The notes below the pieces were generated by a model that searched no databases, had not been told where the DNA came from, and saw only the letters and a list, made by a program, of their open reading frames with translations. A DNA stretch of 5,292 nt from assembly GCF_002483235.1 (NCBI RefSeq), contig NZ_DLHN01000018.1, forward strand, positions 141,764 through 147,055. Direction: 5' to 3'. The DNA is from Pedobacter glucosidilyticus. Its GTDB lineage: Bacteria; Bacteroidota; Bacteroidia; Sphingobacteriales; Sphingobacteriaceae. Both the position numbers and the translations under genes were made by a program. Below are positions 1-5,292 of the stretch, in pieces (the stretch's first letter is position 1; each line of letters begins with the position of its first letter).

Positions 1-82
1 ATAGCTTCACTACGTTCGCTATGATGACAAAAAAGTGTGTTTCGCGATGAAAACAATCGGGATAGCCTTGCATAAAGAGATT
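1..82. repeat. possible degenerate intergenic repeat, cut by window edge
   Basis: This non-coding stretch lies downstream of the LytTR gene. Positions 1-22 have ATAGC and GCTAT ends around a 12-base centre, and on the minus strand the segment reads GTCATCATAGCGAACGTAG followed by TGAAGC. That resembles the GTCAT...GCGAA.GTAGTGAAG class of dispersed repeats often found between genes of Pedobacter and relatives. A weaker CGAT/ATCG inverted pair sits at 45-48 and 56-59. The resemblance is from memory and only one partial copy is visible, so repeat status is not proven. No clear intrinsic terminator for the LytTR gene is seen here. Confidence 0.3.
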
Positions 83-925
83 TCACTGCTCATTACCATC
101 GTACCATTTTAAGAACTGCTTTAATCTATGACGAGCTACAATCGCTTCATGATGGTCATCCATTTTTAAATTAAGATACAAGCGACCCCGATAATTACTC
201 ATTCGCTCATACCCTACTATGATGGAGCGAGCATAAATTTCTGATCTATTGATTTGAAAAAAATGATCATCTCCTAATCTTTGTAAGTGTGATTGGATGG
301 TATCATTATTATTGTACCGCTTACAATCTTTTGTATAAATAGTACCTACATTCCCTTTTTTGATAATAGCTATGATATCTGAAGCTGCTATCTTGAATAC
401 TTTATTACCTAAACTTCCTTCTATAATGGGTTCTTGAGACTGGACTTGGATTGAGATACTTTGCTTTTGAAACAATCGGATAAAATAGCTAATGGCATAA
501 ACAAAATTCAAAGATAACAGCATCCAGACTACAATTTGGAATTCTGTTTGCATGTATCCACTGACATCAAAATCATTATCGAAAGTCCAGAAATATAATC
601 TTATGGCTAAATAGTTAAGAACTAAAACACAAAATAAGCCAAAGAAACATTGATAACTTAATCTTTTAACCCAGTTATCTTCCCATGATATTCGGCTATC
701 TAAATAGTGGTTTATGGAATGTGTGATCTGAATAATTGAGAAAGCAACACCGATACTATATAACATCGCCACATAGTAATTTAGTTGTTGCATGATTTGC
801 CAAACAGGCTTTGTTTGTGGTATAACAATCAAATAATGAGAAATTATGACAGCAAGCAATAAGCGAATGTGCCAATGGAAATATTTTCCGGGTTTAACTT
901 TAAAAAAGAGGCTCTTTTGTTTCAT
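83..925 (-). CDS. membrane-anchored LytTR-family DNA-binding transcriptional regulator
   Basis: The predicted product has 280 residues. The N-terminal half carries four hydrophobic segments at about residues 21-36, 50-70, 90-112 and 130-152, so it should sit in the inner membrane. The C-terminal part (about 169-276) is a LytTR DNA-binding domain, recognisable from FFQINRSEIYARSII (the F...nRS.i...I core) and a closing VARHRLKQFLKW helix. There is no receiver domain and no phosphoacceptor aspartate context, so it is a one-component regulator rather than an AgrA/LytR-type response regulator. The reading frame stays open to a TTG at 973 (16 more residues), but the ATG at 925 is preferred: it is a standard start and puts a short basic leader (MKQKSLFFKVKPGK) before the first helix. 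Upstream, 926-1234 holds an array of likely LytTR sites, which suggests local regulation of the divergent genes and possibly of itself. The signal it senses is unknown. LytTR assignment is confident; the exact start is less so. Confidence 0.88.
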   Translation of the reverse strand: MKQKSLFFKVKPGKYFHWHIRLLLAVIISHYLIVIPQTKPVWQIMQQLNYYVAMLYSIGVAFSIIQITHSINHYLDSRISWEDNWVKRLSYQCFFGLFCVLVLNYLAIRLYFWTFDNDFDVSGYMQTEFQIVVWMLLSLNFVYAISYFIRLFQKQSISIQVQSQEPIIEGSLGNKVFKIAASDIIAIIKKGNVGTIYTKDCKRYNNNDTIQSHLQRLGDDHFFQINRSEIYARSIIVGYERMSNYRGRLYLNLKMDDHHEAIVARHRLKQFLKWYDGNEQ

Positions 926-1035
926 GGCAGGATAGATATTAAGCTTCTTCAACCTAAGATAGTAGCTCACCAATTAAAAAACAACAAAAAAAACTCAATA
1001 TTTTTATTTTTCAGTCAATTTTTTTTGGCTAACTC

Positions 1036-1043
1036 CAAAAATA
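1036..1043 (-). promoter_or_regulatory. candidate -7 promoter element for the LytTR gene
   Basis: On the minus strand this octamer reads TATTTTTG and fits the Bacteroidota -7 consensus TAnnTTTG. It would start transcription near 1030, leaving a leader of about 105 nt before the ATG at 925. No good TTTG -33 element is found at normal spacing on the upstream side (about 1060-1066). The nearest repeat of the operator array (1067-1079) lies just beyond that point, so autoregulation is possible. Such octamers arise easily in AT-rich DNA. Confidence 0.3.
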
Positions 1044-1066
1044 CTTATTCTTTTCACAGAAAATTA

Positions 1067-1141
1067 TGAAAGTCATCATCTGATTTTTGTAATTCATCAT
1101 TTATAAATGCAGTTCATCATTTAATTTGTGTAGTTCATCAC
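1067..1141. promoter_or_regulatory. four-copy direct-repeat operator array, probable LytTR binding sites
   Basis: Four direct copies of a 13-mer are present: TGAAAGTCATCAT (1067-1079), TGTAATTCATCAT (1088-1100), TGCAGTTCATCAT (1108-1120) and TGTAGTTCATCAC (1129-1141). Start-to-start steps are 21, 20 and 21 bp, so all lie on one face of the helix two turns apart, with variable T/A-rich spacers. LytTR domains are known to bind tandem direct repeats about 21 bp apart with consensus [TA][AC][CA]GTTN[AG][TG]; copies 3 and 4 contain AGTTCAT, matching its 3' part. The array lies between a LytTR gene and a divergent gene, about 40 bp upstream of the latter's candidate -7 element, a typical activator position. 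Binding by the neighbouring regulator is inferred. Confidence 0.75.
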
Positions 1142-1182
1142 TTTTGTGAGTTTTTTGTTAGATTTTTTGAGCGTTTAGCCTC

Positions 1183-1190
1183 TAATTTTG
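1183..1190 (+). promoter_or_regulatory. candidate -7 element of the 131-residue protein gene
   Basis: TAATTTTG matches the Bacteroidota -7 consensus TAnnTTTG exactly. The start of transcription would be near 1197, giving a leader of roughly 38 nt. No good TTTG -33 element sits at the usual spacing: the nearest TTTG motifs (1154-1157 and 1166-1169) are about 25 and 13 bp away. A weak core with an upstream operator array fits an activator-dependent promoter. Confidence 0.5.
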
Positions 1191-1234
1191 TTAAGCCGGC
1201 CGGCCTATCTATTCATCAATTAAAAAAAACAACT

Positions 1235-1630
1235 ATGGAAAAAGTTCCTTTAACTTCTGCTGGTGTACAGCAAAAACTGGCTAAGCTTTATGCCAAGAGC
1301 GACCAAGAATTAAATGTGGAGGCGAATGCCTTTCATCAAGATTTCAAACTTTGGGTTGCCCAAAACTTTCATCTAAATGAAAATCAACTTGCTTACCTCA
1401 ACAGCCTTGATGAACGCTTTGTTAGCCAAGCTGCTGCCAGAGGAAGCTATTTTATGGCGCATCGCTTACCCATTACTTTAAACAAAATGGAAGCTCCGGC
1501 TTTACGAAGCGATGGCAAAGACCGTGGCAAACTGCTCAACTTAAATGAAAGTAGCAATAGCAATTTTATGCCAGAGGAGGGTTATAGCAACCTTGAAGTT
1601 TTAACTTTTAATATCACTTATTTTAATTAA
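1235..1630 (+). CDS. hypothetical 131-residue cytoplasmic protein, first gene of small-peptide unit
   Basis: I do not recognise a named family. The product starts MEKVPLTSAGVQQKLAKLYA and has no signal peptide, no membrane segment and no cysteine. Residues about 8-70 look helical and charged, with an aromatic-rich middle (FKLWVAQNFHLNENQLAYL) and an SLDERFVSQAAARG stretch. Residues about 85-115 are polar and probably flexible, and the tail is short and strand-like (LEVLTFNITYFN). The start is well supported: ATG preceded by the A-rich leader TTAAAAAAAACAACT, typical of this phylum, and the candidate promoter and LytTR-like array lie just upstream. It is followed on the same strand, after 172 bp, by a small exported peptide gene, so a role in making, guiding or guarding that peptide is conceivable. 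That is inference from position only. Similar short proteins may exist as paralogs in Pedobacter-like genomes, but this was not checked. Confidence 0.75.
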   Translation: MEKVPLTSAGVQQKLAKLYAKSDQELNVEANAFHQDFKLWVAQNFHLNENQLAYLNSLDERFVSQAAARGSYFMAHRLPITLNKMEAPALRSDGKDRGKLLNLNESSNSNFMPEEGYSNLEVLTFNITYFN

Positions 1631-1635
1631 TCAGT

Positions 1636-1698
1636 GGGATAGCTGCAAGATATCCCCTGTTAACAGCTGGTGGTGGCAGTAAACACCACCGCTGTTCT
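1636..1698 (+). promoter_or_regulatory. structured RNA spacer with two stem-loops between the two plus-strand genes
   Basis: The first hairpin is GGGATA (1636-1641) pairing with TATCCC (1651-1656). The second is longer: AACAGC (1662-1667) pairs with GCTGTT (1691-1696) and GGTGGTG (1669-1675) with CACCACC (1684-1690). That gives 13 base pairs with one bulged T and an 8-nt loop. AGCTG (1641-1645) can alternatively pair with CAGCT (1664-1668), which would exclude the second stem. Only a weak T stretch (ATTTTC) follows, so it is a poor intrinsic terminator. An attenuator, processing site or stability hairpin that sets the ratio of the two products is possible. The pairing is read directly from the sequence; the function is inferred. 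Confidence 0.45.
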
Positions 1699-1712
1699 CA
1701 CATTTTCTACCT

Positions 1713-1763
1713 ATGAAAGGGGGATGCCGAAAACCCTTAAAAAGAGTAGGCATCATCATGTAA
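1713..1763 (+). CDS. possible 16-codon leader mini-ORF
   Basis: ATG at 1713 opens a 16-residue frame (MKGGCRKPLKRVGIIM) that ends in TAA at 1761-1763, 39 bp before the ATG of the exported peptide gene. It is basic with one cysteine. GATGCC (1723-1728) can pair with GGCATC (1749-1754) inside it. Its upstream context (CATTTTCTACCT) is not A-rich, so translation is doubtful. It could be a leader peptide or chance. Confidence 0.15.
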   Translation: MKGGCRKPLKRVGIIM

Positions 1764-1802
1764 AACTCTATGGCTTCGAGGTGTAGCAAAGCCAAATCAA
1801 AG

Positions 1803-2135
1803 ATGAAAAAAAAATTCATCATTCCTATGATTGCTGTAGCAGCAATCTCAGGTGCTGTTTTATTTTCTGCTTTTAAAGCTAACAGCAGTAGCCTAGCAAC
1901 AAACCAATTCTGGTTTGAGTATGATGGCTCTGGCGACCCTACTTTAGCCAGTAGCTACCAGTTGGTAGGCTCCACTGCTCCTGGTTGCGAAGGTAGCAGC
2001 GAAGTTTGTGCCATCAGAGCTGAAGAAGGTGCCACACCTGGTCAGCCTCAAATCAACAGTATGTTGATTGAACAAATTGAGGCTGCTCTGGAAAATCCTG
2101 CTGTTGCCCAACCAGATGTTAGCTTACGCAACTAA
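1803..2135 (+). CDS. small exported peptide with two cysteines, function unknown
   Basis: The predicted precursor has 110 residues. The N-terminus is a clear Sec-type signal: basic MKKK, a hydrophobic core at about residues 5-23, and a plausible cleavage site after FKA at about residue 26. The mature part is about 84 residues, acidic, Ser/Gly/Pro-rich, with an aromatic cluster (NQFWFEYDG) and a Cys-x6-Cys pair (Cys62 and Cys69) that could form a disulfide outside the cytoplasm. The tail (NSMLIEQIEAALENP) looks helical. The layout resembles the short secreted cysteine-containing proteins of Bacteroidota (for example DUF6520-like ones), but membership is a guess. An in-frame ATG at 1770 would add 11 mostly polar and basic residues; 1803 is preferred because it gives a normal signal peptide and has an A-rich leader. 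No separate promoter is evident, so it is probably co-transcribed with the gene at 1235. Transcription should end at the hairpin just downstream. Confidence 0.75.
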   Translation: MKKKFIIPMIAVAAISGAVLFSAFKANSSSLATNQFWFEYDGSGDPTLASSYQLVGSTAPGCEGSSEVCAIRAEEGATPGQPQINSMLIEQIEAALENPAVAQPDVSLRN

Positions 2136-2147
2136 GTTAAAACAGCT

Positions 2148-2181
2148 AACCCAAACAGCATAATCCCATGCTGTTTGGGTT
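2148..2181. terminator. strong hairpin terminator shared by convergent genes
   Basis: AACCCAAACAGCAT (2148-2161) pairs perfectly with its complement at 2168-2181: a 14-bp stem with the 6-nt loop AATCCC. On the plus strand it is followed by TTATTTAGTTTT, giving a good intrinsic terminator 12 bp after the stop codon of the small peptide gene. On the minus strand it starts 3 bp after the SusD stop and is followed by AGCTGTTTTAAC, a weaker T tract. It therefore likely works for both units, better for the plus strand. Confidence 0.88.
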
Positions 2182-2184
2182 TAT

Positions 2185-3558
2185 TTAGTTTTGCGCAATT
2201 CCTGAAAGATCTATCACCTGCTGTGGTATTTGAAACACATAAGCACTAGCATCTGGTGCTAACTCGTACCTATTGGTTCCTAGTACCCTTACCAGTGTTT
2301 TACGATAGGCGGGCTCTAACTGTAAACGTTTTAAATCCGTCCACCTGATGCCTCTATACAACAGTTCTTTTCTTCGTTCTTCCAAAATGATATTTAAAGC
2401 ATCTTCTACGGTACTAGCTGCAAAATCTGTATAGCCATTGCGCTGATAGCGATGCTTTTTCAACTGGTTTAAGCTTTGCATAGCTTCATTAAGCTGCCCT
2501 GCTCTTGCCTTACTTTCGGCTTTGTTGAGGTACAGCTCTCCAGTGGTTAAGCCTGAAAAATAAACACTGGATACTACGCCATCAAAACCTCCTTTGAATG
2601 TGTAGTTTTGAACACCGTTTCTTCTAAAAAAGGCTGTTTTACGGATATCTTGATTGCTATAGCTATCATACAAAAGCGTATCTACCCGGTATCTGCCAGG
2701 AACCAAACCAGAGCCTACTCCTGTTCCATGATAAATCACTTCTTTATTGAACCTGCTAAAAGGTGCCGTTGCTGTTGCATTGATGGTATTGAAATCTAGT
2801 AATTCTGCATAGATATTTAAACAAGAATCTGCATATAAACCTGCTTGCGGATATAAGGCCATAGCCATATACACCCTGGATAATAAAGCATAGGTACTCT
2901 TCTTGTTAGGGCGTGTGGCTACTGTACTTTCCAGAGGTAAGAGTTTTAAAGCTTCTTTTAAATCTGCCTGTACCTGCTCATAGGACGCTGCTAAACTTGC
3001 TCTTGCTCGCTTATCATTAATGTCTGAACGTAATTTTAGGGGTATGCCTAATTTTTCATCAGCGGTACCAGCTTCATAAACAGCTGCATAATGACTTAAA
3101 AGTTCAAAAAAAGCATAGCCTCTTAAAAAGAGTGCCGTACCTTTTAAACGATTCCATTCTGCTTGTTCTGCTGGTGTTTTTGGCGTAATGGTAGCCAGCG
3201 TTTCCAGTGCTACATTGCTTACAAATACACTATTGTATTTTGAAGCCCAGCCACCACCATCTCCATCTAAAGCAGTACTCTGCCAGATAAAAGTATTACG
3301 GTCTCGTTCTGCACTGATGGCATTAAAATCTGCCAGTGTGAAATAAACATTATCACTGGCTAACTCTCCTCTAAAAATACTATTTCCTAAGACGGTATAG
3401 TCTAACATGGCTGTCACATCTGTGAGCGTTTGGGGGATAGCCAATGCTTTATCTGGTTTGGCTTCCAAAAACTCTTTACAGGAACTTAAATATCCTATGC
3501 TTATAGATAATAAAAGTATCAGCTTAAGCTGATGGATAGGGTGTTTGGTATTCATCAT
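2185..3558 (-). CDS. susD-like: SusD/RagB-family outer-membrane nutrient-binding lipoprotein
   Basis: The 457-residue product is the surface lipoprotein that caps a SusC channel and captures the substrate. A lipoprotein signal ends in the lipobox LSSC with Cys27, followed by KEFLE, reminiscent of the charged surface-export signals of Bacteroidota lipoproteins. TPR-like helices follow, with the family hallmark KGTALFLRGYAFFELLSHYA (about 139-158), LGIPLKL, and YEQVQADLKEALKLLP. The SusD C-terminal signature is GELYLNKAESKARAG (about 340-354) and ERRKELLYRGIRWTDLKR (about 394-411). Length is within the family range, on the short side. The frame continues to an ATG at 3582, but that would place 8 extra residues before a long n-region; the tandem ATG ATG at 3558/3555, preceded by an AAAAAAGAAATAAAA leader, fits better. 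It lies 28 bp behind the SusC stop, so the two are co-transcribed. No sulfatase, glycosidase or TlpA gene follows, so the substrate (glycan or peptide) cannot be told. Confidence 0.95.
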   Translation of the reverse strand: MMNTKHPIHQLKLILLLSISIGYLSSCKEFLEAKPDKALAIPQTLTDVTAMLDYTVLGNSIFRGELASDNVYFTLADFNAISAERDRNTFIWQSTALDGDGGGWASKYNSVFVSNVALETLATITPKTPAEQAEWNRLKGTALFLRGYAFFELLSHYAAVYEAGTADEKLGIPLKLRSDINDKRARASLAASYEQVQADLKEALKLLPLESTVATRPNKKSTYALLSRVYMAMALYPQAGLYADSCLNIYAELLDFNTINATATAPFSRFNKEVIYHGTGVGSGLVPGRYRVDTLLYDSYSNQDIRKTAFFRRNGVQNYTFKGGFDGVVSSVYFSGLTTGELYLNKAESKARAGQLNEAMQSLNQLKKHRYQRNGYTDFAASTVEDALNIILEERRKELLYRGIRWTDLKRLQLEPAYRKTLVRVLGTNRYELAPDASAYVFQIPQQVIDLSGIAQN

Positions 3559-3586
3559 TTTTATTTCTTTTTTGTACAACATGTTG

Positions 3587-5292
3587 TTAAAAACCTGCTC
3601 TTATCCCAAAGGCATAAGTTGCCGCAGGTGGAATATTATTAAATCCAAAATCGGGGTCTATATTTACTTTACTTGCCTGCCAAAGGATACCCATATTATT
3701 GCCGTATAGAAATAGCTGGATATGCTTTAGTGGAAAACTTTTGGCTTTATTGCTGATATCGTAACTTATTCTTAGATCCTGCAAACGGATATGATCTCCT
3801 TTTTCTACCGTATGCGAAGCATTGGTATGGAAAGTTTCTCTTTGTGCATTTGCCGGGTAAGTTGCAGCGGGTACTTGTGTACGCAACTCGTCTCCGGGCC
3901 TCTGCCACCTTAATTCGTAATCTGGATGGGTGATAGTATTGCTATAAAGCTGACTGTAATTGATGGTTGCTCTTCTAAAGAAATAGCCTGCTTTATAGGT
4001 TATATTGGCAGAAACGCTCCATCCTTTATAGCTGAAAGTATTTCTAAGTGCGGTATTAAAAATGGGTATAGCCGAACCATGAAATACTAAATCCTCAAAA
4101 GGTGTATTGTTCACGATGGCGGTATAATCTTTACTGGCTTGCCCATTAAATAAACCTATGGGCGAACCATCTTGCGCATCTAAGCCTTCCCATTTATAGC
4201 TGTAAATACCATATAGAGGATAATCTTTTTGAGGGTTAAGCGCATTGCCTGTCCCTACAATTAAACTGGCTCTGCTTAAGCTGCTCCCATAAGCGCTTAC
4301 CCTACTCTGCTGGTAAGAGAACAGCATATCACTTTCCCACTTCAGCTTCCCTACCAAGTTTTTGGTATTGATTAAAAATTCTAAGCCATCTCCTTTGGTG
4401 CTGGCAGCATTTAATACCCCTGTGCTAAAACCTGTGGTTGGGTCGGTAGGCTCTGTACCTAGCAAGTCTGTCGTACGTCTTCTATAATAATCTATATTGG
4501 CGTTTATACGGCTATTGAATACGCTCATATCCAAACCTATGTTCCATGTTCTTACCCGCTCCCACCTGAGCTGGGCATTTGGTGCATTTTGTACAATCGC
4601 AAAAGGCAGGTTATTGATGGTTCCTGCTGCTGTATTGTATCTGATGGTGGTAAATGCTGCCAAATTATTATTCACATTGCCAGAAAAACCATAAGAGCTT
4701 CTGAGCTTTAAATTATTTATAGCTGTTGAGGTGAAAAAGCTTTCGTTGGTGATGTTCCAGGCTAAACCTGCCGACCATAAGGGTACTCCTTTTTGGTTGG
4801 TTTCTACGCCAAATAAATTAGAGGCATCTTTTCTGATGCTTCCACTGATGGTATAGCGCCTATCATAGGTATAAGCTGCATTGGCATAGAGGGAAACAAA
4901 GCGATTGAGGGTTTCTGTAAAGAAATTATTGTTTTCTATACTGCTGTTGAAAGATAAACCCATATAGGCCGGAAACACACTTACATAGTCTACCGCAGCA
5001 AAAGTTAAGAGGTCATCGTTATAACCATAACTTCTATAGCCGTTACTGCTATTCTTTATTTCACGTTGTTCGGCTCCGGCAATGGCGTCTATCTCGTGTT
5101 TATCTCCTATGAGGGTTTGATATTGCAATTGCCCACGTAAACCATAATTAAGGCCCCTGCTGTCACTCTTATCTAAAATCCCTCCTACAGGTATGGGTCT
5201 GGTGATGGTAGTTCCATTGATTTGGGAAAAACGGTTGATTAAATTTCTGGCATAATAAGATTCTTGCTGATAAAGCGCTGCTCCGTTTTGAT
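3587..5292 (-). CDS. susC-like: SusC/RagA-family TonB-dependent outer-membrane receptor, C-terminal part
   Basis: This is the energised import channel that partners the SusD protein. About 567 codons are visible and the frame is open to the right edge, so the 5' end lies outside the window. Full-length members are usually about 1000 residues; the signal peptide, carboxypeptidase-D-like domain and plug are therefore not seen. A TTG at 5128 can look like a start, but the frame continues upstream of it with typical barrel sequence (...NRFSQINGTTITRPIPVGG...GLNYGLRGQLQYQTL). Family hallmarks include FGVETNQKGVPLWSAGLAWN, the NAQLRWERVRTWNIGLDMSVF strand pair, INANIDYYRRRTTDLL, and near the end IRLQDLRISYDISNKAK and LYGNNMGILWQ...NIDPDFGF. 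The last strand ends in AFGIRAGF with the terminal Phe typical of BAM-inserted barrels. No frameshift or internal stop is seen. It is upstream of and co-transcribed with the SusD gene; the promoter is outside the window. Confidence 0.95.
   Translation of the reverse strand, partial: QNGAALYQQESYYARNLINRFSQINGTTITRPIPVGGILDKSDSRGLNYGLRGQLQYQTLIGDKHEIDAIAGAEQREIKNSSNGYRSYGYNDDLLTFAAVDYVSVFPAYMGLSFNSSIENNNFFTETLNRFVSLYANAAYTYDRRYTISGSIRKDASNLFGVETNQKGVPLWSAGLAWNITNESFFTSTAINNLKLRSSYGFSGNVNNNLAAFTTIRYNTAAGTINNLPFAIVQNAPNAQLRWERVRTWNIGLDMSVFNSRINANIDYYRRRTTDLLGTEPTDPTTGFSTGVLNAASTKGDGLEFLINTKNLVGKLKWESDMLFSYQQSRVSAYGSSLSRASLIVGTGNALNPQKDYPLYGIYSYKWEGLDAQDGSPIGLFNGQASKDYTAIVNNTPFEDLVFHGSAIPIFNTALRNTFSYKGWSVSANITYKAGYFFRRATINYSQLYSNTITHPDYELRWQRPGDELRTQVPAATYPANAQRETFHTNASHTVEKGDHIRLQDLRISYDISNKAKSFPLKHIQLFLYGNNMGILWQASKVNIDPDFGFNNIPPAATYAFGIRAGF

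Noticed and set aside
984..1026. A8 and T8 tracts (986-993 and 1019-1026) as a possible terminator or bent-DNA element
   Set aside because: Pairing is A/T only with an AT-rich middle; such tracts are common in intergenic DNA of this composition.
869..1069. Plus-strand open frame of 66 codons
   Set aside because: It overlaps the start of the LytTR gene on the opposite strand and continues into the AT-rich operator region; composition is phenylalanine/lysine-rich noise and no leader supports it.
1207..1219. Fifth possible copy of the operator motif (ATTCATCAA)
   Set aside because: It is 78 bp from copy 4, out of the 21-bp phase, lacks the TGnA part, and lies in the transcribed leader; probably chance.
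1753..1759. TCATCAT upstream of the small peptide gene
   Set aside because: Part of an ATCATCATG run with no phased partner; a single half-site is not evidence of an operator.
1631..1822. Minus-strand open frame of 63 codons
   Set aside because: It lies across the structured spacer and the antisense of the signal peptide codons (FFFIF from the AAAAAA run); it has no family features.
2608..2799. Plus-strand open frame of 63 codons
   Set aside because: Antisense shadow inside the well-supported SusD gene.
3551..3558. TTCATCAT, identical to the operator core, at the SusD start
   Set aside because: It is the complement of the tandem ATG ATG start codons and has no neighbouring copy at 21 bp.
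4497..4694. Plus-strand open frame of 65 codons
   Set aside because: Antisense shadow inside the SusC gene.
5126..5128. Apparent start of the SusC reading frame at 5128
   Set aside because: The codon is an internal TTG; the frame continues with family-like sequence to the window edge, so the gene is cut by the window and not truncated biologically.
1..5292. CRISPR array, tRNA, rRNA, insertion sequence or transposase
   Set aside because: No regularly spaced 24-40 bp repeats, no RNA gene signatures and no transposase-like reading frame were seen on either strand.

Overview
The window looks like chromosome of a Bacteroidota bacterium, most likely Sphingobacteriaceae (Pedobacter-like). The evidence is a SusC/SusD outer-membrane pair, AT-rich intergenic DNA, A-rich leaders in place of Shine-Dalgarno sites, and candidate promoters of the Bacteroidota TAnnTTTG type. 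The genus is inferred from general resemblance, not from a search.

Layout from left to right. Positions 1-82 are non-coding and resemble the edge of a degenerate intergenic repeat. Positions 83-925 (minus) encode a membrane-anchored LytTR-type DNA-binding regulator with four predicted transmembrane helices and no receiver domain. Positions 926-1234 form a very AT-rich divergent control region. It holds four direct copies of a TGnAnTTCATCAt-like 13-mer at 21, 20 and 21 bp steps, which is the geometry and core (GTTCAT) expected of LytTR-domain operators. Downstream of the array, on the plus strand, are a TAnnTTTG promoter element and an odd GC block. Positions 1235-1630 (plus) encode a 131-residue cytoplasmic protein of unknown function. 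A structured 170-bp spacer follows, then a gene (1803-2135, plus) for a 110-residue, probably exported peptide with two cysteines. A strong hairpin terminator at 2148-2181 lies between this gene and the convergent SusD gene. Positions 2185-3558 (minus) encode a SusD/RagB lipoprotein, and 3587-5292 (minus) the C-terminal part of its SusC/RagA TonB-dependent receptor partner. The receptor gene runs off the right edge.

Working model: the LytTR membrane protein binds the four-site array and switches on the two-gene plus-strand unit (131-residue protein plus small exported peptide), and perhaps its own gene. This compact one-component regulator plus small secreted peptide module is the most interesting content here. 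The SusCD pair is a separate convergent transcription unit for uptake of an unidentified substrate (glycan or peptide). Any functional link to the peptide module rests only on adjacency and the shared terminator.
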